Source: Roseococcus sp. (GTDB lineage Bacteria; Pseudomonadota; Alphaproteobacteria; Acetobacterales; Acetobacteraceae). From it: a stretch of DNA of 64,000 nucleotides. This document shows positions 35,290 through 43,740 of this stretch, in pieces. The translations under genes were made by a program, and so were the position numbers. The DNA is taken from the NCBI GenBank assembly GCA_026414745.1, contig JAOAIK010000029.1:19297-83296 (forward strand), written 5' to 3'. The notes beneath the pieces are model-generated. The model was given only the letters and a program-made list of their open reading frames with translations. It was not told the origin of the DNA and did no database searches. How positions within the stretch are numbered: position 1 is the first letter of the stretch; every line of letters starts with the position of its first letter.

Positions 35290-37008
35290 ATGACCCAGTG
35301 GGACAAGTCCAGGCTGCCGAGCCGCCATGTCAGCGTGGGGCCGGAGCGCGCGCCGCACCGCAGCTACTACTACGCCATGGGCATGACGAAGGAGGAGATC
35401 GCCGCGCCGCTGGTCGGCGTCGCCTCCTGCTGGAACGAGGCCGCCCCCTGCAACATCGCGCTGAGCCGGCAGGCCCAGGCCGCCAAGCGCGGCGTGAAGG
35501 ACGCCGGCGCCGCGCCGCGCGAGTTCACCACCATCACCGTGACCGACGGCATCGCCATGGGCCACCAGGGGATGAAGTCCTCGCTGGTCTCGCGCGAGGT
35601 GATCGCGGATTCCATCGAGCTGACCATGCGCGGCCACTGCTACGACGCGCTGGTGGGGCTCGCGGGCTGCGACAAGTCGCTGCCGGGCGTGATGATGGTG
35701 ATGCTGCGCCTCAACGTGCCCTCGGTGTTCATGTATGGCGGCTCGATCATGCCGGGGAAGTTCCGCGGCAAGGACGTGACCGTGCTCGACGTGTTCGAGG
35801 CGGTGGGCGCGCATGCCGCGGGCAACATGAGCGATGCGGAGCTGGAGGAGCTGGAACGCCACGCCTGCCCCGGGGCGGGCGCCTGCGGCGGGCAGTTCAC
35901 CGCCAACACCATGGCCTGCATCAGCGAGGTGATCGGCCTTGCCCTGCCCTATTCGGCCGGCGCGCCCGCGCCGGACGAGGAGCGCGACCGCTGGGCCTAC
36001 GAATCGGGCCGGGCCGTGGTCGAGCTGATCCGCCAGGGCATCCGTCCGCGCGACATCGTGACGCGCAAGGCGCTCGAGAACGCCGCGCGCATCGTCGGCG
36101 CCACCGGCGGTTCCACCAATGCCGCTCTTCACCTGCCCGCCATCGCGCACGAAGCGGGGATCGACTTTCCTCTCGAGGAGGTGGCGCGGCTGATGCGCGA
36201 CACGCCCCACATCGCCGACCTCAAGCCTGGCGGCCGCTACGTGGCGCTCGACGTCCATCGCATCGGCGGCGTGCCCGTCATCATCAAGGCGCTGCTGGAG
36301 GGCGGGCTGCTGCACGGCGACTGCCTGACGGTGACCGGGAAGACCCTCGCCGAGAACCACAGGGAGGTGGTGTTCCCGCGAAATCAGGATGTGGTCCGGC
36401 CGGTCTCCGATCCGATCTCGAGGATCGGCGGGGTGGTCAGCCTCTTCGGCAATCTCGCGCCTGACGGCGCGATCGTGAAGATCGCCGGCATGAAGACGCT
36501 GCGCTTCGAGGGAACGGCGCTGTGCTTCGACTGCGAGGAGGATGCCTTCGCTGCGGTGGAGGCGCGTGCCTACAAGCCCGGAGACGTGATCGTGATCCGC
36601 TACGAGGGGCCGAAGGGCGGACCCGGCATGCGCGAGATGCTGAGCACGACCAGCGCGATCTACGGCCAGGGCATGGGCGAGAAGGTGGCGCTCATCACCG
36701 ACGGCCGCTTTTCGGGTGCCACGCGCGGCTTCTGCATCGGGCATGTCGGGCCCGAGGCCGCGGTGGGCGGGCCGATTGCGCTGCTGCGCAATGGCGACAA
36801 GATCGTGATCGATGCGGAGCAGGGACGCATCGACGTGCTTCTCTCGGACGAGGAGCTGGCGAGGCGCCGGGCGGAGTGGCAGCCCCGCGGGCATGATTTC
36901 AACTCCGGCACGCTCTGGAAATATGCGCAGCTCGTCGGGCCCGCTCGCTATGGGGCGGTGACCCACCCCGGGGCGAAAGGCGAGACCCACGTCTATGCCG
37001 ACATCTGA
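35290..37008 (+). CDS. ilvD: dihydroxy-acid dehydratase
   Basis: A 572-residue Fe-S dehydratase for the third step of isoleucine and valine synthesis. Cluster cysteines fall at Cys54 (AAPCNIAL), Cys127 (GCDKSLPG) and Cys199 (CPGAGACGGQFTANTM). The length and motif spacing fit the [2Fe-2S] IlvD/sugar-acid dehydratase family, but the position downstream of valS and the conserved C-terminus (DGRFSGATRGFCIGHV) favour IlvD. A strong GGAGGGAACGCG ribosome site precedes the ATG. Confidence 0.92.
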   Translation: MTQWDKSRLPSRHVSVGPERAPHRSYYYAMGMTKEEIAAPLVGVASCWNEAAPCNIALSRQAQAAKRGVKDAGAAPREFTTITVTDGIAMGHQGMKSSLVSREVIADSIELTMRGHCYDALVGLAGCDKSLPGVMMVMLRLNVPSVFMYGGSIMPGKFRGKDVTVLDVFEAVGAHAAGNMSDAELEELERHACPGAGACGGQFTANTMACISEVIGLALPYSAGAPAPDEERDRWAYESGRAVVELIRQGIRPRDIVTRKALENAARIVGATGGSTNAALHLPAIAHEAGIDFPLEEVARLMRDTPHIADLKPGGRYVALDVHRIGGVPVIIKALLEGGLLHGDCLTVTGKTLAENHREVVFPRNQDVVRPVSDPISRIGGVVSLFGNLAPDGAIVKIAGMKTLRFEGTALCFDCEEDAFAAVEARAYKPGDVIVIRYEGPKGGPGMREMLSTTSAIYGQGMGEKVALITDGRFSGATRGFCIGHVGPEAAVGGPIALLRNGDKIVIDAEQGRIDVLLSDEELARRRAEWQPRGHDFNSGTLWKYAQLVGPARYGAVTHPGAKGETHVYADI

Positions 37009-37020
37009 CGCGGCGTTGAC

Positions 37021-37038
37021 CGGCCGTTAACCCGGCCG
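37021..37038 (+). terminator. 6-bp GC hairpin after ilvD
   Basis: CGGCCG-TTAACC-CGGCCG lies 12 bases after the ilvD stop. Its loop contains TTAACC, which is also a half-site-like sequence for CtrA, so either a weak terminator or a regulator site is possible. Confidence 0.3.
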
Positions 37039-37079
37039 CGGCATCCTCGGCGCGACCACGCCCGACAGGATGCCGGACG

Positions 37080-37667
37080 ATGACAGAACCCGCCTTGGCG
37101 GAGACGCTCGCGCCCGCCATGACTCCCGCCGAAATCCGACTGCTGAGGGAGGCCGCGTCGCGCGCGGCCTCGGCGGTCGAGTTCGGGGCTGGGGGCAGTA
37201 CCCTGCTGCTTCTGGAAGCCGTCGAAGGGCCGGTCGTCTCCGTCGAGAGCGATCCCGCTTGGCTTGCGCGGCTGCGCGCGCATCCCTCCTGCCGCGCCGC
37301 GCTGGACGCCGGGCGCTGGCTGCCGGTGCACGCGGACCTCGGCCCGGTGGGTGCGTGGGGATATCCGGCCGATCCGCGCCGGAACGCGGATGGGCATCTC
37401 TACTGGAATGCGCCCTGGGCGCTCTGCGGCGAGCCGGGCCTCGTGCTGGTGGACGGGCGCTTCCGCGTCGCCTGCGCGCTGGCCGCGCTGGCGCGGGTCG
37501 CTCCGGGCGGCTTTGTCGCCGTGCATGACTTCTGGGGACGCGGCGCCTATCGCGTGCTGCTCGACCACGCCGAGCTGGCGGCGACGGCAGCGAGCCTTGT
37601 CCTGCTGCAGCGCCGTCCTGGCGCGCCGCCGCCGTGCCCCGAGGGGTTCGGGCGGGATCCGCGATGA
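37080..37667 (+). CDS. class I SAM-dependent methyltransferase-like protein
   Basis: A 195-residue soluble protein with a Rossmann-type start AVEFGAGGSTLLLLEAVEG (about 32-50) and then VVSVESDPAWLARL, where the acidic residue would bind the ribose of S-adenosylmethionine. LVLVDGRFRVACALAALARV and GGFVAVHDFWGR follow. The fold resembles small methyltransferases of the FkbM/TylF-like kind, but no specific family could be assigned. Its place before the flagellin and glycosylation genes suggests, without proof, a role in modifying surface structures. The start ATG at 37080 lies 71 bases after ilvD. Confidence 0.65.
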   Translation: MTEPALAETLAPAMTPAEIRLLREAASRAASAVEFGAGGSTLLLLEAVEGPVVSVESDPAWLARLRAHPSCRAALDAGRWLPVHADLGPVGAWGYPADPRRNADGHLYWNAPWALCGEPGLVLVDGRFRVACALAALARVAPGGFVAVHDFWGRGAYRVLLDHAELAATAASLVLLQRRPGAPPPCPEGFGRDPR

Positions 37668-37718
37668 GGCGTTCCGGAGCGAAACGCTTTCTTAACCCGC
37701 CGGCGGCCATGCTGCCGC

Positions 37719-37737
37719 TGGCCCGCAATCCGCGGGC
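37719..37737 (+). promoter_or_regulatory. perfect 7-bp hairpin in the flagellin 5' leader
   Basis: GGCCCGC (37719-37725), loop AATCC, GCGGGCC (37731-37737), 24 bases before the flagellin ATG and directly before the GCAAAGGAAAA ribosome site. In Caulobacter the flagellin leader is the target of the FlaF/FlbT post-transcriptional control, so this could be a translational control element. It could also simply end the upstream transcript. Confidence 0.45.
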
Positions 37738-37761
37738 CTGATCGGCAAAGGAAAAACACCG

Positions 37762-38667
37762 ATGTCTCTCAACTCGGTCAACACCAACATCGGCGCCATG
37801 GTGGCGCTGCAGTCGCTGAACCGCACCAATGAGGAGATGGCGGCGACGCAGAAGCGCATCTCCACCGGCTTCCGCGTGGCGGATGCGCGCGACGACGGCG
37901 CTGCCTTCGCGGTGGCGGAGCGCGTGCGCGGCGACCTCGCGGCCACGGCCTCGGCCAACCAGCAGCTCGGCGGCGTGAAGGGCCTGCTCGACACGACCCG
38001 CGTTGGCCTCGAGAACATCTCGAAGGCGCTGCAGGACGTGAAGTCCGTTGTCGTCAAGCTGTCCGACTCGAACATCACGGCCGGCCAGCGCCAGCAGTAC
38101 ATGGCCGCGCTGAAGGAGCAGTTCGCGCAGATCGCGAACTTCATCTCGGACACGCGCTACAATGGCCAGTCCATGCTCAACACGACCGCGACGGCGGGCG
38201 ATACGGGCACGACTCTCGGCCAGGTCACCACGGTCCGCAACGGCGAGGGCGGCACCTACTCCTTCAGAAAGATCGCGACGGCGGGGATCAACGGCGACGC
38301 CGGTTTCACCGCCCTGTCGAATCTCGGCATCACGACGGGCGGCGTGGCGACGGGCACGACCCTCAACGCGGCGATCGCGAGCTTCGCGGCGGCGCTGACC
38401 ACGGGCGGGGCCGTGAACCGCGCGATCAACTTCACCCTGACCGCGCTGAACAACCTCGGCAGCTACAGCCGCTACGTGGACAGCCAGATCAACTTCAACA
38501 AGGCGAAGATGGATGCGCAGGAGGCTGGCGTGGGCGCGCTCATCGATGCCGATCTGGCCAAGGAGTCCGCGCGGCTGCAGTCGCTGCAGATCCGCCAGCA
38601 GCTCGGCAGCCAGGCGCTCGGCATCGCGAACCAGGCGCCGCAGGTCCTGCTCTCGCTGTTCCGCTGA
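37762..38667 (+). CDS. flagellin
   Basis: A 301-residue filament protein. The N-terminal D0/D1 helix begins MSLNSVNTNIGAMVALQSLNRTN and continues with MAATQKRISTGFRVADARDDGAAFAVAERVR, the conserved flagellin core. The C-terminus ends with the matching helix GSQALGIANQAPQVLLSLFR. The central variable region (about residues 145-215) is short, Thr/Ser/Gly-rich and could carry O-glycans. A good ribosome site (AAAGGA) precedes the ATG. It is followed by flaF and two TPR enzymes that plausibly act on it. Only one flagellin is present in this window. Confidence 0.95.
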   Translation: MSLNSVNTNIGAMVALQSLNRTNEEMAATQKRISTGFRVADARDDGAAFAVAERVRGDLAATASANQQLGGVKGLLDTTRVGLENISKALQDVKSVVVKLSDSNITAGQRQQYMAALKEQFAQIANFISDTRYNGQSMLNTTATAGDTGTTLGQVTTVRNGEGGTYSFRKIATAGINGDAGFTALSNLGITTGGVATGTTLNAAIASFAAALTTGGAVNRAINFTLTALNNLGSYSRYVDSQINFNKAKMDAQEAGVGALIDADLAKESARLQSLQIRQQLGSQALGIANQAPQVLLSLFR

Positions 38668-38699
38668 CCGCGTTCAAACCGAAAAGGAGGGCTGGCAGG

Positions 38700-38840
38700 A
38701 TGCCGCCTTTCTTCTCCTTCTTCCTCTCTCTCGTCGCGCCCGGCTCCCCTGTCTGGCCGGAGCGCGCCCTCATCCCGCCCACCGCGACACCACCGCGCGG
38801 ATGGCGCGGCGCGCTGGGCTCTCTCACGGAGGCCCCCTGA
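38700..38840 (+). CDS. possible 46-residue small ORF between flagellin and flaF
   Basis: A short frame with a strong AAAAGGAGG site nine bases before its ATG. It encodes a hydrophobic, Phe-rich beginning (MPPFFSFFLSLVAPG) and a Pro/Arg-rich rest. It ends three bases before the flaF ATG, and the GGAGG that serves flaF lies in its last codons. It could be a leader peptide that couples flaF translation. The T/C-rich early part may instead be the tail of a weak flagellin terminator (AAAGGAGGGC facing GCCGCCTTT). No homologue was recognised. Confidence 0.35.
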   Translation: MPPFFSFFLSLVAPGSPVWPERALIPPTATPPRGWRGALGSLTEAP

Positions 38841-38843
38841 CCC

Positions 38844-39182
38844 ATGTCGCTTGCCACGAGCGCCGGCGCCAGCCGCTATCGTCGTCACCTCACGCCCAAG
38901 CAGATGGAGGCGGAGGTCTTCAGCCGCGTGGTGCGCGGCCTTCGCGAGACCATGGGGCAGCCCGGCACCATCGCGCAGGCGCGCGCCGTCGCCGACACGC
39001 GGCGCCTCTGGGATGCGGTGCTCACCAGCGTGCTCGACCCGGCCAACCAGCTTCCGGTTCCCCTGCGCGCGCAGATCGCCGGTCTCGCCCGCGCCGTGCT
39101 GCGCGAATGCGACGCCGAGGCGCCGGACGCGGCCTTCCTGGTGGAGGTCAACGAACAGATGGCCGCGGCCCTCTGGAGCTGA
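38844..39182 (+). CDS. flaF: flagellar biosynthesis regulator FlaF
   Basis: A 112-residue helical protein of the FlaF family, restricted mainly to Alphaproteobacteria. Typical segments are RHLTPKQMEAEVFSRVVRGLRET, NQLPVPLRAQIAGLARAVL and a C-terminal FLVEVNEQMAAALWS. In Caulobacter FlaF promotes flagellin synthesis and export and opposes FlbT. No flbT is visible in this window. It sits 176 bases after the flagellin gene and 13 bases before the next gene. Confidence 0.88.
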   Translation: MSLATSAGASRYRRHLTPKQMEAEVFSRVVRGLRETMGQPGTIAQARAVADTRRLWDAVLTSVLDPANQLPVPLRAQIAGLARAVLRECDAEAPDAAFLVEVNEQMAAALWS

Positions 39183-39195
39183 GGAGAACCACCCG

Positions 39196-40638
39196 ATGCT
39201 GGCATCCGTCGCCGAGTCCACCCCGCCCGCGGCGCTCATGCGCCTCATGGAGCGCGGCGCCGCGCTGCTTGCCGAGGGCCGCGCGGCGGAGTCGCTCGAA
39301 CTCCTTCAACGCGCCGCCTCGGTGCCCGACGCGCCCGCCCTTGCCCACGGCCTCCTGGCCGAGGCGCTGGAGGCCGAGGGCCGGCTCGACGAGGCGCTGC
39401 TTGCGGCCGACAGGGCCGTTCGCTCCGGCGAGGGCGCCCCCCCATGGCTGCGAGCGCGCGCGCGCATCCGCCGCGCCCTGGGCCAGAGCCTTGCGGGGCT
39501 GGACGACGCCGCGGCGGCGGTGATGGCCGATCCTTCGGACATCGAGTCGAAATCCCTGCTCGGCATCTGCCTCTCGGAGGCGGGGCGTCACGATGAGGCG
39601 CTGCTGCTTCTCCACCAGGCCTTCTCGGCGGAGCCTGGGTCGGCGCAGCGCGCGGCGATGCTGGGCTTCGGCTTCCTGCGCGCCGGCCGGCACGCGGCGG
39701 CGGAGGAAGTCCTCGGCCTCGCCGAGGCGATGGCGCCGCAGGCGCCGGGCATCGCGGCGCTGCGCGCCCAGAACGCGCTTGCGGCTGGCGAGCCCGAGCG
39801 CGCCATCGCGATCGCCGAGGCGGCCGTGCATCGGTGCGCGGCGGATGTGCGTCTCTTTTCCGTCCTCGGCCAGGCGCGGCAGCGGCTCGGGCAGGATGCC
39901 GCGGCACTCGACGCCTATGCCGCGGCGCTGCGGCTCGATCCCGGCAGCGGTTACCTGCGCCACCTCGTGGCGGCACTCGGCGGCGATGCGGCGCCGGCGC
40001 GGGCCGATGGCCGGTACGTGGCAGAGGTGTTCGACGGCTATGCGAGCCGCTTCGAGGCCTCGCTCTTCGCGCTCGGCTACAGGGTTCCGGGGATGATGCT
40101 CCGCATGATCGAGCGTGCGCGGCCGGAGGTCGCCGCCGGCCGTGCGAAGCTCGGTCCGGTGCTCGATCTCGGCTGCGGCACCGGGCTCATGGGCGCGACG
40201 CTGCATGACCTGCTCGGCGATGCCCTGGTCGGCGTGGACATGTCGTCCCGGATGATCGAGGAGGCGCGCGCGAAGGGGGTCTATACCCGGCTCGATTGCC
40301 TGGACATCGAGGCCGCCTTGCGCGCGGAGGAGGGGCTCTACGACGTCATCCTGCTCGCGGATGTGCTCTGCTACTTCGGTGAACTCGCTCCGCTGCTGCG
40401 TCAGCTGCGCGCGCGCCTCGCGCCCGGCGGGCTGCTGCTGCTGAGCGTGGAGGCGGCGGCCCCGGAGGCTCGCTGGACGCTCGCGCGCAGCGGCCGCTAC
40501 GCCCATGGCGAGGCCTATCTGCGCGCTGCCCTGGCGGAGGCTGGGCTCGTCGCGCGCGAGTTCCGCTCCGAGCCGATCCGCTGGGAGGGTGAGGACCCGG
40601 TGCAGGGCCATGTGGTCTGCGCGATGGCAGGGGGCTGA
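39196..40638 (+). CDS. TPR-repeat methyltransferase (COG4976-like)
   Basis: A 480-residue two-part protein. The N-terminal ~260 residues are Ala-rich tetratricopeptide-like helices (LLAEALEAEGRLDEALLAADRAV and repeats). The C-terminal part is a class I methyltransferase with SAM motif VLDLGCGTG at 322-330, then DALVGVDMSSRMIEEA and YDVILLADVLCYFGEL. Proteins of this build occur beside flagellin and glycan genes. The likely job is methylating flagellin or the sugar attached to it, with the TPR part recognising the substrate; this is inferred from context. It starts 13 bases after flaF and ends one base before the ATG of the glycosyltransferase gene. Confidence 0.8.
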   Translation: MLASVAESTPPAALMRLMERGAALLAEGRAAESLELLQRAASVPDAPALAHGLLAEALEAEGRLDEALLAADRAVRSGEGAPPWLRARARIRRALGQSLAGLDDAAAAVMADPSDIESKSLLGICLSEAGRHDEALLLLHQAFSAEPGSAQRAAMLGFGFLRAGRHAAAEEVLGLAEAMAPQAPGIAALRAQNALAAGEPERAIAIAEAAVHRCAADVRLFSVLGQARQRLGQDAAALDAYAAALRLDPGSGYLRHLVAALGGDAAPARADGRYVAEVFDGYASRFEASLFALGYRVPGMMLRMIERARPEVAAGRAKLGPVLDLGCGTGLMGATLHDLLGDALVGVDMSSRMIEEARAKGVYTRLDCLDIEAALRAEEGLYDVILLADVLCYFGELAPLLRQLRARLAPGGLLLLSVEAAAPEARWTLARSGRYAHGEAYLRAALAEAGLVAREFRSEPIRWEGEDPVQGHVVCAMAGG

Positions 40639-40639
40639 G

Positions 40640-42907
40640 ATGGACGGGCTTCCTGGCCGCGAGGCGCTGGCGGCGGCGCTCGCTGACATGGCCGCGGGTC
40701 AGCCGGCCCGTGCCCTGCCGACCCTGCGGGCCCTGGTCGAGGCCGCGCCCGAGGATGCGGTGCTGCAGCTCAACCTGGGCATGGCGCTGATGGATGCGGG
40801 CCACCTCTCGGAGGCCGAGGCGCCGCTGCTGGCCGCCGCCCAGGCTGCGCCACGGCATCCCGAACCCTGCTTCCGGCTTGCGCGGCTGCGGCACCTGCGT
40901 GGCGATACGCCGACCGCGGAAACGCTCTACCGGGCCGCGCTGGCCCGGGCCCCGGGCCATGTCGCCGCCCTTGCCGGGCTGGCCGAGGTGGCGCGCAGCC
41001 TGGGCCGGCCGGAGGAGGCCGCCTCTCTGCTGCGCGAGGCGCTGCTGCACGCGCCGCAGGATGCGGGCCTGCGCTTGGCGCTGGCGCGCGCCCTGGTCCA
41101 TTCGGGCGAGGCGGCGGCAGCCCTCGAGGAGCTCGCCGAACCGTTGCGCCGTGGCGGCCCGGCCGGCCGGCTCGGTGCGGTCTGGGCCGAGGCCCTGCGT
41201 GCGCGGCACGGCAGCGAGCGGGCCTGCGCGCTGGCGAGGGAGCAGGCGCAGGCCCATCCGCTGTGCGCCGCGCGCGCGGCCGGCCTCGCGGTGCTGTGCG
41301 AGGCCGAGGGACGCGGCGCAGCCGCCCTTTCCGCCTGGCGCGCCGCCGAGGCGCTGGCCCCGGAAGATCCGGACATTCTCGCCGGTCTCGCCCAGTCCCT
41401 GGCGCGCCATCGCGATCATGCCGCGGCTCTCGACGCCTTCGACCGCGCCATCGCCCTCGCGCCCGATGAGCCGGCGCTGCGCCTGGGGCGCGGCGAGCAA
41501 CTCTGGCGGCTGCACCGGCTCTCCGAGGCGGCGGACGCGCTGCGCGCTGCTCTCAGGGATTTCGGGCCCGACGAGCGCACCCGCGCCACCCTCGCCCTTG
41601 TGCTGGTCTCGCAGGGCCTGCAGGACGAGGCGATGGCGGAGGCGGAGGCCGCGGGGGGCGAGAATGCGCTGCTCCTCGGCCTGACCAGCGTCGGCCCCTA
41701 CCACCCGGAAGCCGGTCGCGCCGAGGTGCTCGCCGCACGCGCGCGCGCCCTTCACCAGCGCCTCTCGGAAGGGCTGCTTCCCTACACGGCGCCGCCGCCG
41801 CGCGCGGAGGGGCGGCTGCGCCTTGGCCTTATCTCGGCCCATTTCGGCAAGCACCCCGTCGGGTGGCTCACGGTGGCGGGCATCGAGCACTTGCCGAGGG
41901 AGCAGTTCGAGGTTCATGTCTTCAGCCTGGGCGACCGCCCGGGCGAGATCGCTGCCCGCTTTCGTGCCCGCGCCGATGCCTGGCACCTCGTCGAACCCGG
42001 CACGCCCGACGCCATGCTGCTCGAGCGGCTGCGCGGGGCGGAGCTCGATATCCTGATCGAGCTCGGGGGGCATGGGCAGGGCGGGCGCGCGCGGCTGCTG
42101 CGTCATCGGGCGGCCCCTGTGCAGATCAAGTGGGTGGGCTCCCAGGCTGCCAGCACCGGCACGCCGAACATCGATTGGATGCTGACCGACCGCTGGGAGA
42201 CGCCCGAGGGATTCGAGCCCTACTACACCGAGCGGCTCCTGCGCATGCCGGACGGCTACGTGTGCTACTCGCCGCCACCGGCCGCGCCGCCGGTCGCGCC
42301 CAGCCCGGCCGGCTTCTCGGGCGCCGTCACCTTCGGCTGCTACAACAATCTCGCCAAGGTCACGCCGCGCGTGCTGGCGGCCTGGGCGCGCATCCTGGAC
42401 GCGCTGCCCGAGGCGCGGCTCGTGCTGCGCACCCACGCGCTGGGCGATGGGCCGACGCGCGAGGGCTTCACGGCCCGGGCGCGCGCCGCGGGGCTCGACC
42501 TCGCGCGGGTGGAGATGCACGGGGCGGTGCCGCACGACCAGCTCCTCGCCGCCTATGGCGAGATCGACATCTCGCTCGATCCCTTCCCCTACACGGGCGG
42601 CCTGACCGTCTGCGAATCCCTGTGGATGGGCGTGCCCGTGCTCACCCTCGTCGGCAGCTCCTTCGCTGGGCGGCACGCCTTTTCCCATCTGTCGAATGTC
42701 GGTCTGGCGGACTGGGCGGTGTTCTCGGAGGAAGCCTATGTGAGCGAGGCCATCCGCCGGGCCCGCGACATCCCGGCGCTGGCGGCGCTGCGCGCGGGGA
42801 TGCGCGCGCGCGTCGCGGCTTCGCCGCTCTGCGACGGGCCACGCTTCGGCGCGCATCTCGCCGCGGTGCTGCGCGAGGCCTGGGAGCGGCGCGACCGGCC
42901 GGCTTGA
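40640..42907 (+). CDS. TPR-repeat O-linked N-acetylglucosamine transferase-like protein (GT41/SPINDLY type)
   Basis: A 755-residue enzyme with an N-terminal TPR superhelix (about 1-375) and a GT41 catalytic part from about residue 391. The catalytic part has the strand RLRLGLISAHFGKHPVGW, DILIELGGHGQGGRARLL, APVQIKWVGSQAASTGTPNIDW, VTFGCYNNLAKVTPRVL, and near 646 the sugar-nucleotide motif SLDPFPYTGGLTVCESLWMG. GT41 enzymes transfer GlcNAc or fucose to Ser/Thr. With flagellin, FlaF and a TPR-methyltransferase just upstream, this is the obvious candidate flagellin glycosyltransferase. The sugar donor and target are not shown by the sequence. Its ATG lies one base after the preceding stop. Confidence 0.85.
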   Translation: MDGLPGREALAAALADMAAGQPARALPTLRALVEAAPEDAVLQLNLGMALMDAGHLSEAEAPLLAAAQAAPRHPEPCFRLARLRHLRGDTPTAETLYRAALARAPGHVAALAGLAEVARSLGRPEEAASLLREALLHAPQDAGLRLALARALVHSGEAAAALEELAEPLRRGGPAGRLGAVWAEALRARHGSERACALAREQAQAHPLCAARAAGLAVLCEAEGRGAAALSAWRAAEALAPEDPDILAGLAQSLARHRDHAAALDAFDRAIALAPDEPALRLGRGEQLWRLHRLSEAADALRAALRDFGPDERTRATLALVLVSQGLQDEAMAEAEAAGGENALLLGLTSVGPYHPEAGRAEVLAARARALHQRLSEGLLPYTAPPPRAEGRLRLGLISAHFGKHPVGWLTVAGIEHLPREQFEVHVFSLGDRPGEIAARFRARADAWHLVEPGTPDAMLLERLRGAELDILIELGGHGQGGRARLLRHRAAPVQIKWVGSQAASTGTPNIDWMLTDRWETPEGFEPYYTERLLRMPDGYVCYSPPPAAPPVAPSPAGFSGAVTFGCYNNLAKVTPRVLAAWARILDALPEARLVLRTHALGDGPTREGFTARARAAGLDLARVEMHGAVPHDQLLAAYGEIDISLDPFPYTGGLTVCESLWMGVPVLTLVGSSFAGRHAFSHLSNVGLADWAVFSEEAYVSEAIRRARDIPALAALRAGMRARVAASPLCDGPRFGAHLAAVLREAWERRDRPA

Positions 42908-42938
42908 CCGAGGGTCGCGCCGCGCGCACCAAGCGGGC

Positions 42939-43688
42939 ATGAGCCATCGCACCGCCATCGCCAGCCATCGCGGCGGCGCCTTCCTCTGGCCCGAGAACAG
43001 CCTTTCCGCCATTCGCGCCGCCTGCGCCCTGGCGGCCGAGCAGGTCGAGATCGACATCCACGCCAGTGCCGACGGCGAACCGGTCGTGATGCACGACGCG
43101 ACGCTCGACCGCATGACCGATGGCCAGGGGCCGGTGCGCGCCCTGTCCTGGGAGGCGATCGCGCGCCTTAGGGTGCGCGGCACGGGGGGCGAGCCGGTGC
43201 CGCATCTGAGCGAGGCGCTTGGGCTGGTCGCTGCCGCCGGCCGGGTGCTGCGCCTCGAAATCAAGGCCGACGGCTCGGGCACGCCCTATCCGGGTCTCGT
43301 CCGGCGCAGCCTCGCCGTCCTGGATGCCGCAGGCTGGCGCGCCCGCACCGTGCTGATGAGCTTCGAGCCCGCCACGGTGGCCGAGGCGGCCGAGGCGGGC
43401 GGCTTCGACCAGGTCGTCTGGCTCGCCGATGGCCGGCGGCTGCGGGGCATGCGCCCGCGCGACCTGATCGCCCAGTGCCGTGCCTGCGGCGCGAGCGAGC
43501 TCGGCGTGCACGAGGCCCTGGCGAGCGAGGCGCTGCGCGATGCCCTGCGCGCGGAGGGGCTGCGCCTGTCGGTCTGGGCGGCGAATCACGTCCCGAGCAT
43601 CGTCCGCGCCCTGCGCCTCGGCGTGGACGCCCTGGCGACGGATGATCCGCCGCTCGCGCTCCGCCTGCGGGAAACCGGGCCCGGCTGA
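42939..43688 (+). CDS. glycerophosphodiester phosphodiesterase family protein
   Basis: A 249-residue TIM-barrel hydrolase that releases glycerol-3-phosphate from glycerophosphodiesters. Catalytic signatures are SHRGGAFLWPENS (about 9-21), QVEIDIHASADGEPVVMHD (about 35-53, with Glu and Asp metal ligands and the second His) and EIKADG near 107. No signal peptide is present, so it is likely cytosolic (UgpQ-like). It lies between the glycosyltransferase and the leucine catabolism genes; a link to either is not evident. Confidence 0.88.
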   Translation: MSHRTAIASHRGGAFLWPENSLSAIRAACALAAEQVEIDIHASADGEPVVMHDATLDRMTDGQGPVRALSWEAIARLRVRGTGGEPVPHLSEALGLVAAAGRVLRLEIKADGSGTPYPGLVRRSLAVLDAAGWRARTVLMSFEPATVAEAAEAGGFDQVVWLADGRRLRGMRPRDLIAQCRACGASELGVHEALASEALRDALRAEGLRLSVWAANHVPSIVRALRLGVDALATDDPPLALRLRETGPG

Positions 43689-43740
43689 GGGCGTTCCGGG
43701 GCTGGAGGCTTTCCGCTAGCCTTGCCGCGGGAGGAACCAG

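Noticed and set aside
37711..37736. Sigma-54 promoter (TGGCCCGCAATCCGC) before the flagellin
   Set aside because: GG and GC are at the right spacing, but the -12 TTGC is missing and the sequence is part of the perfect leader hairpin, which lies only 24 bases before the ATG.
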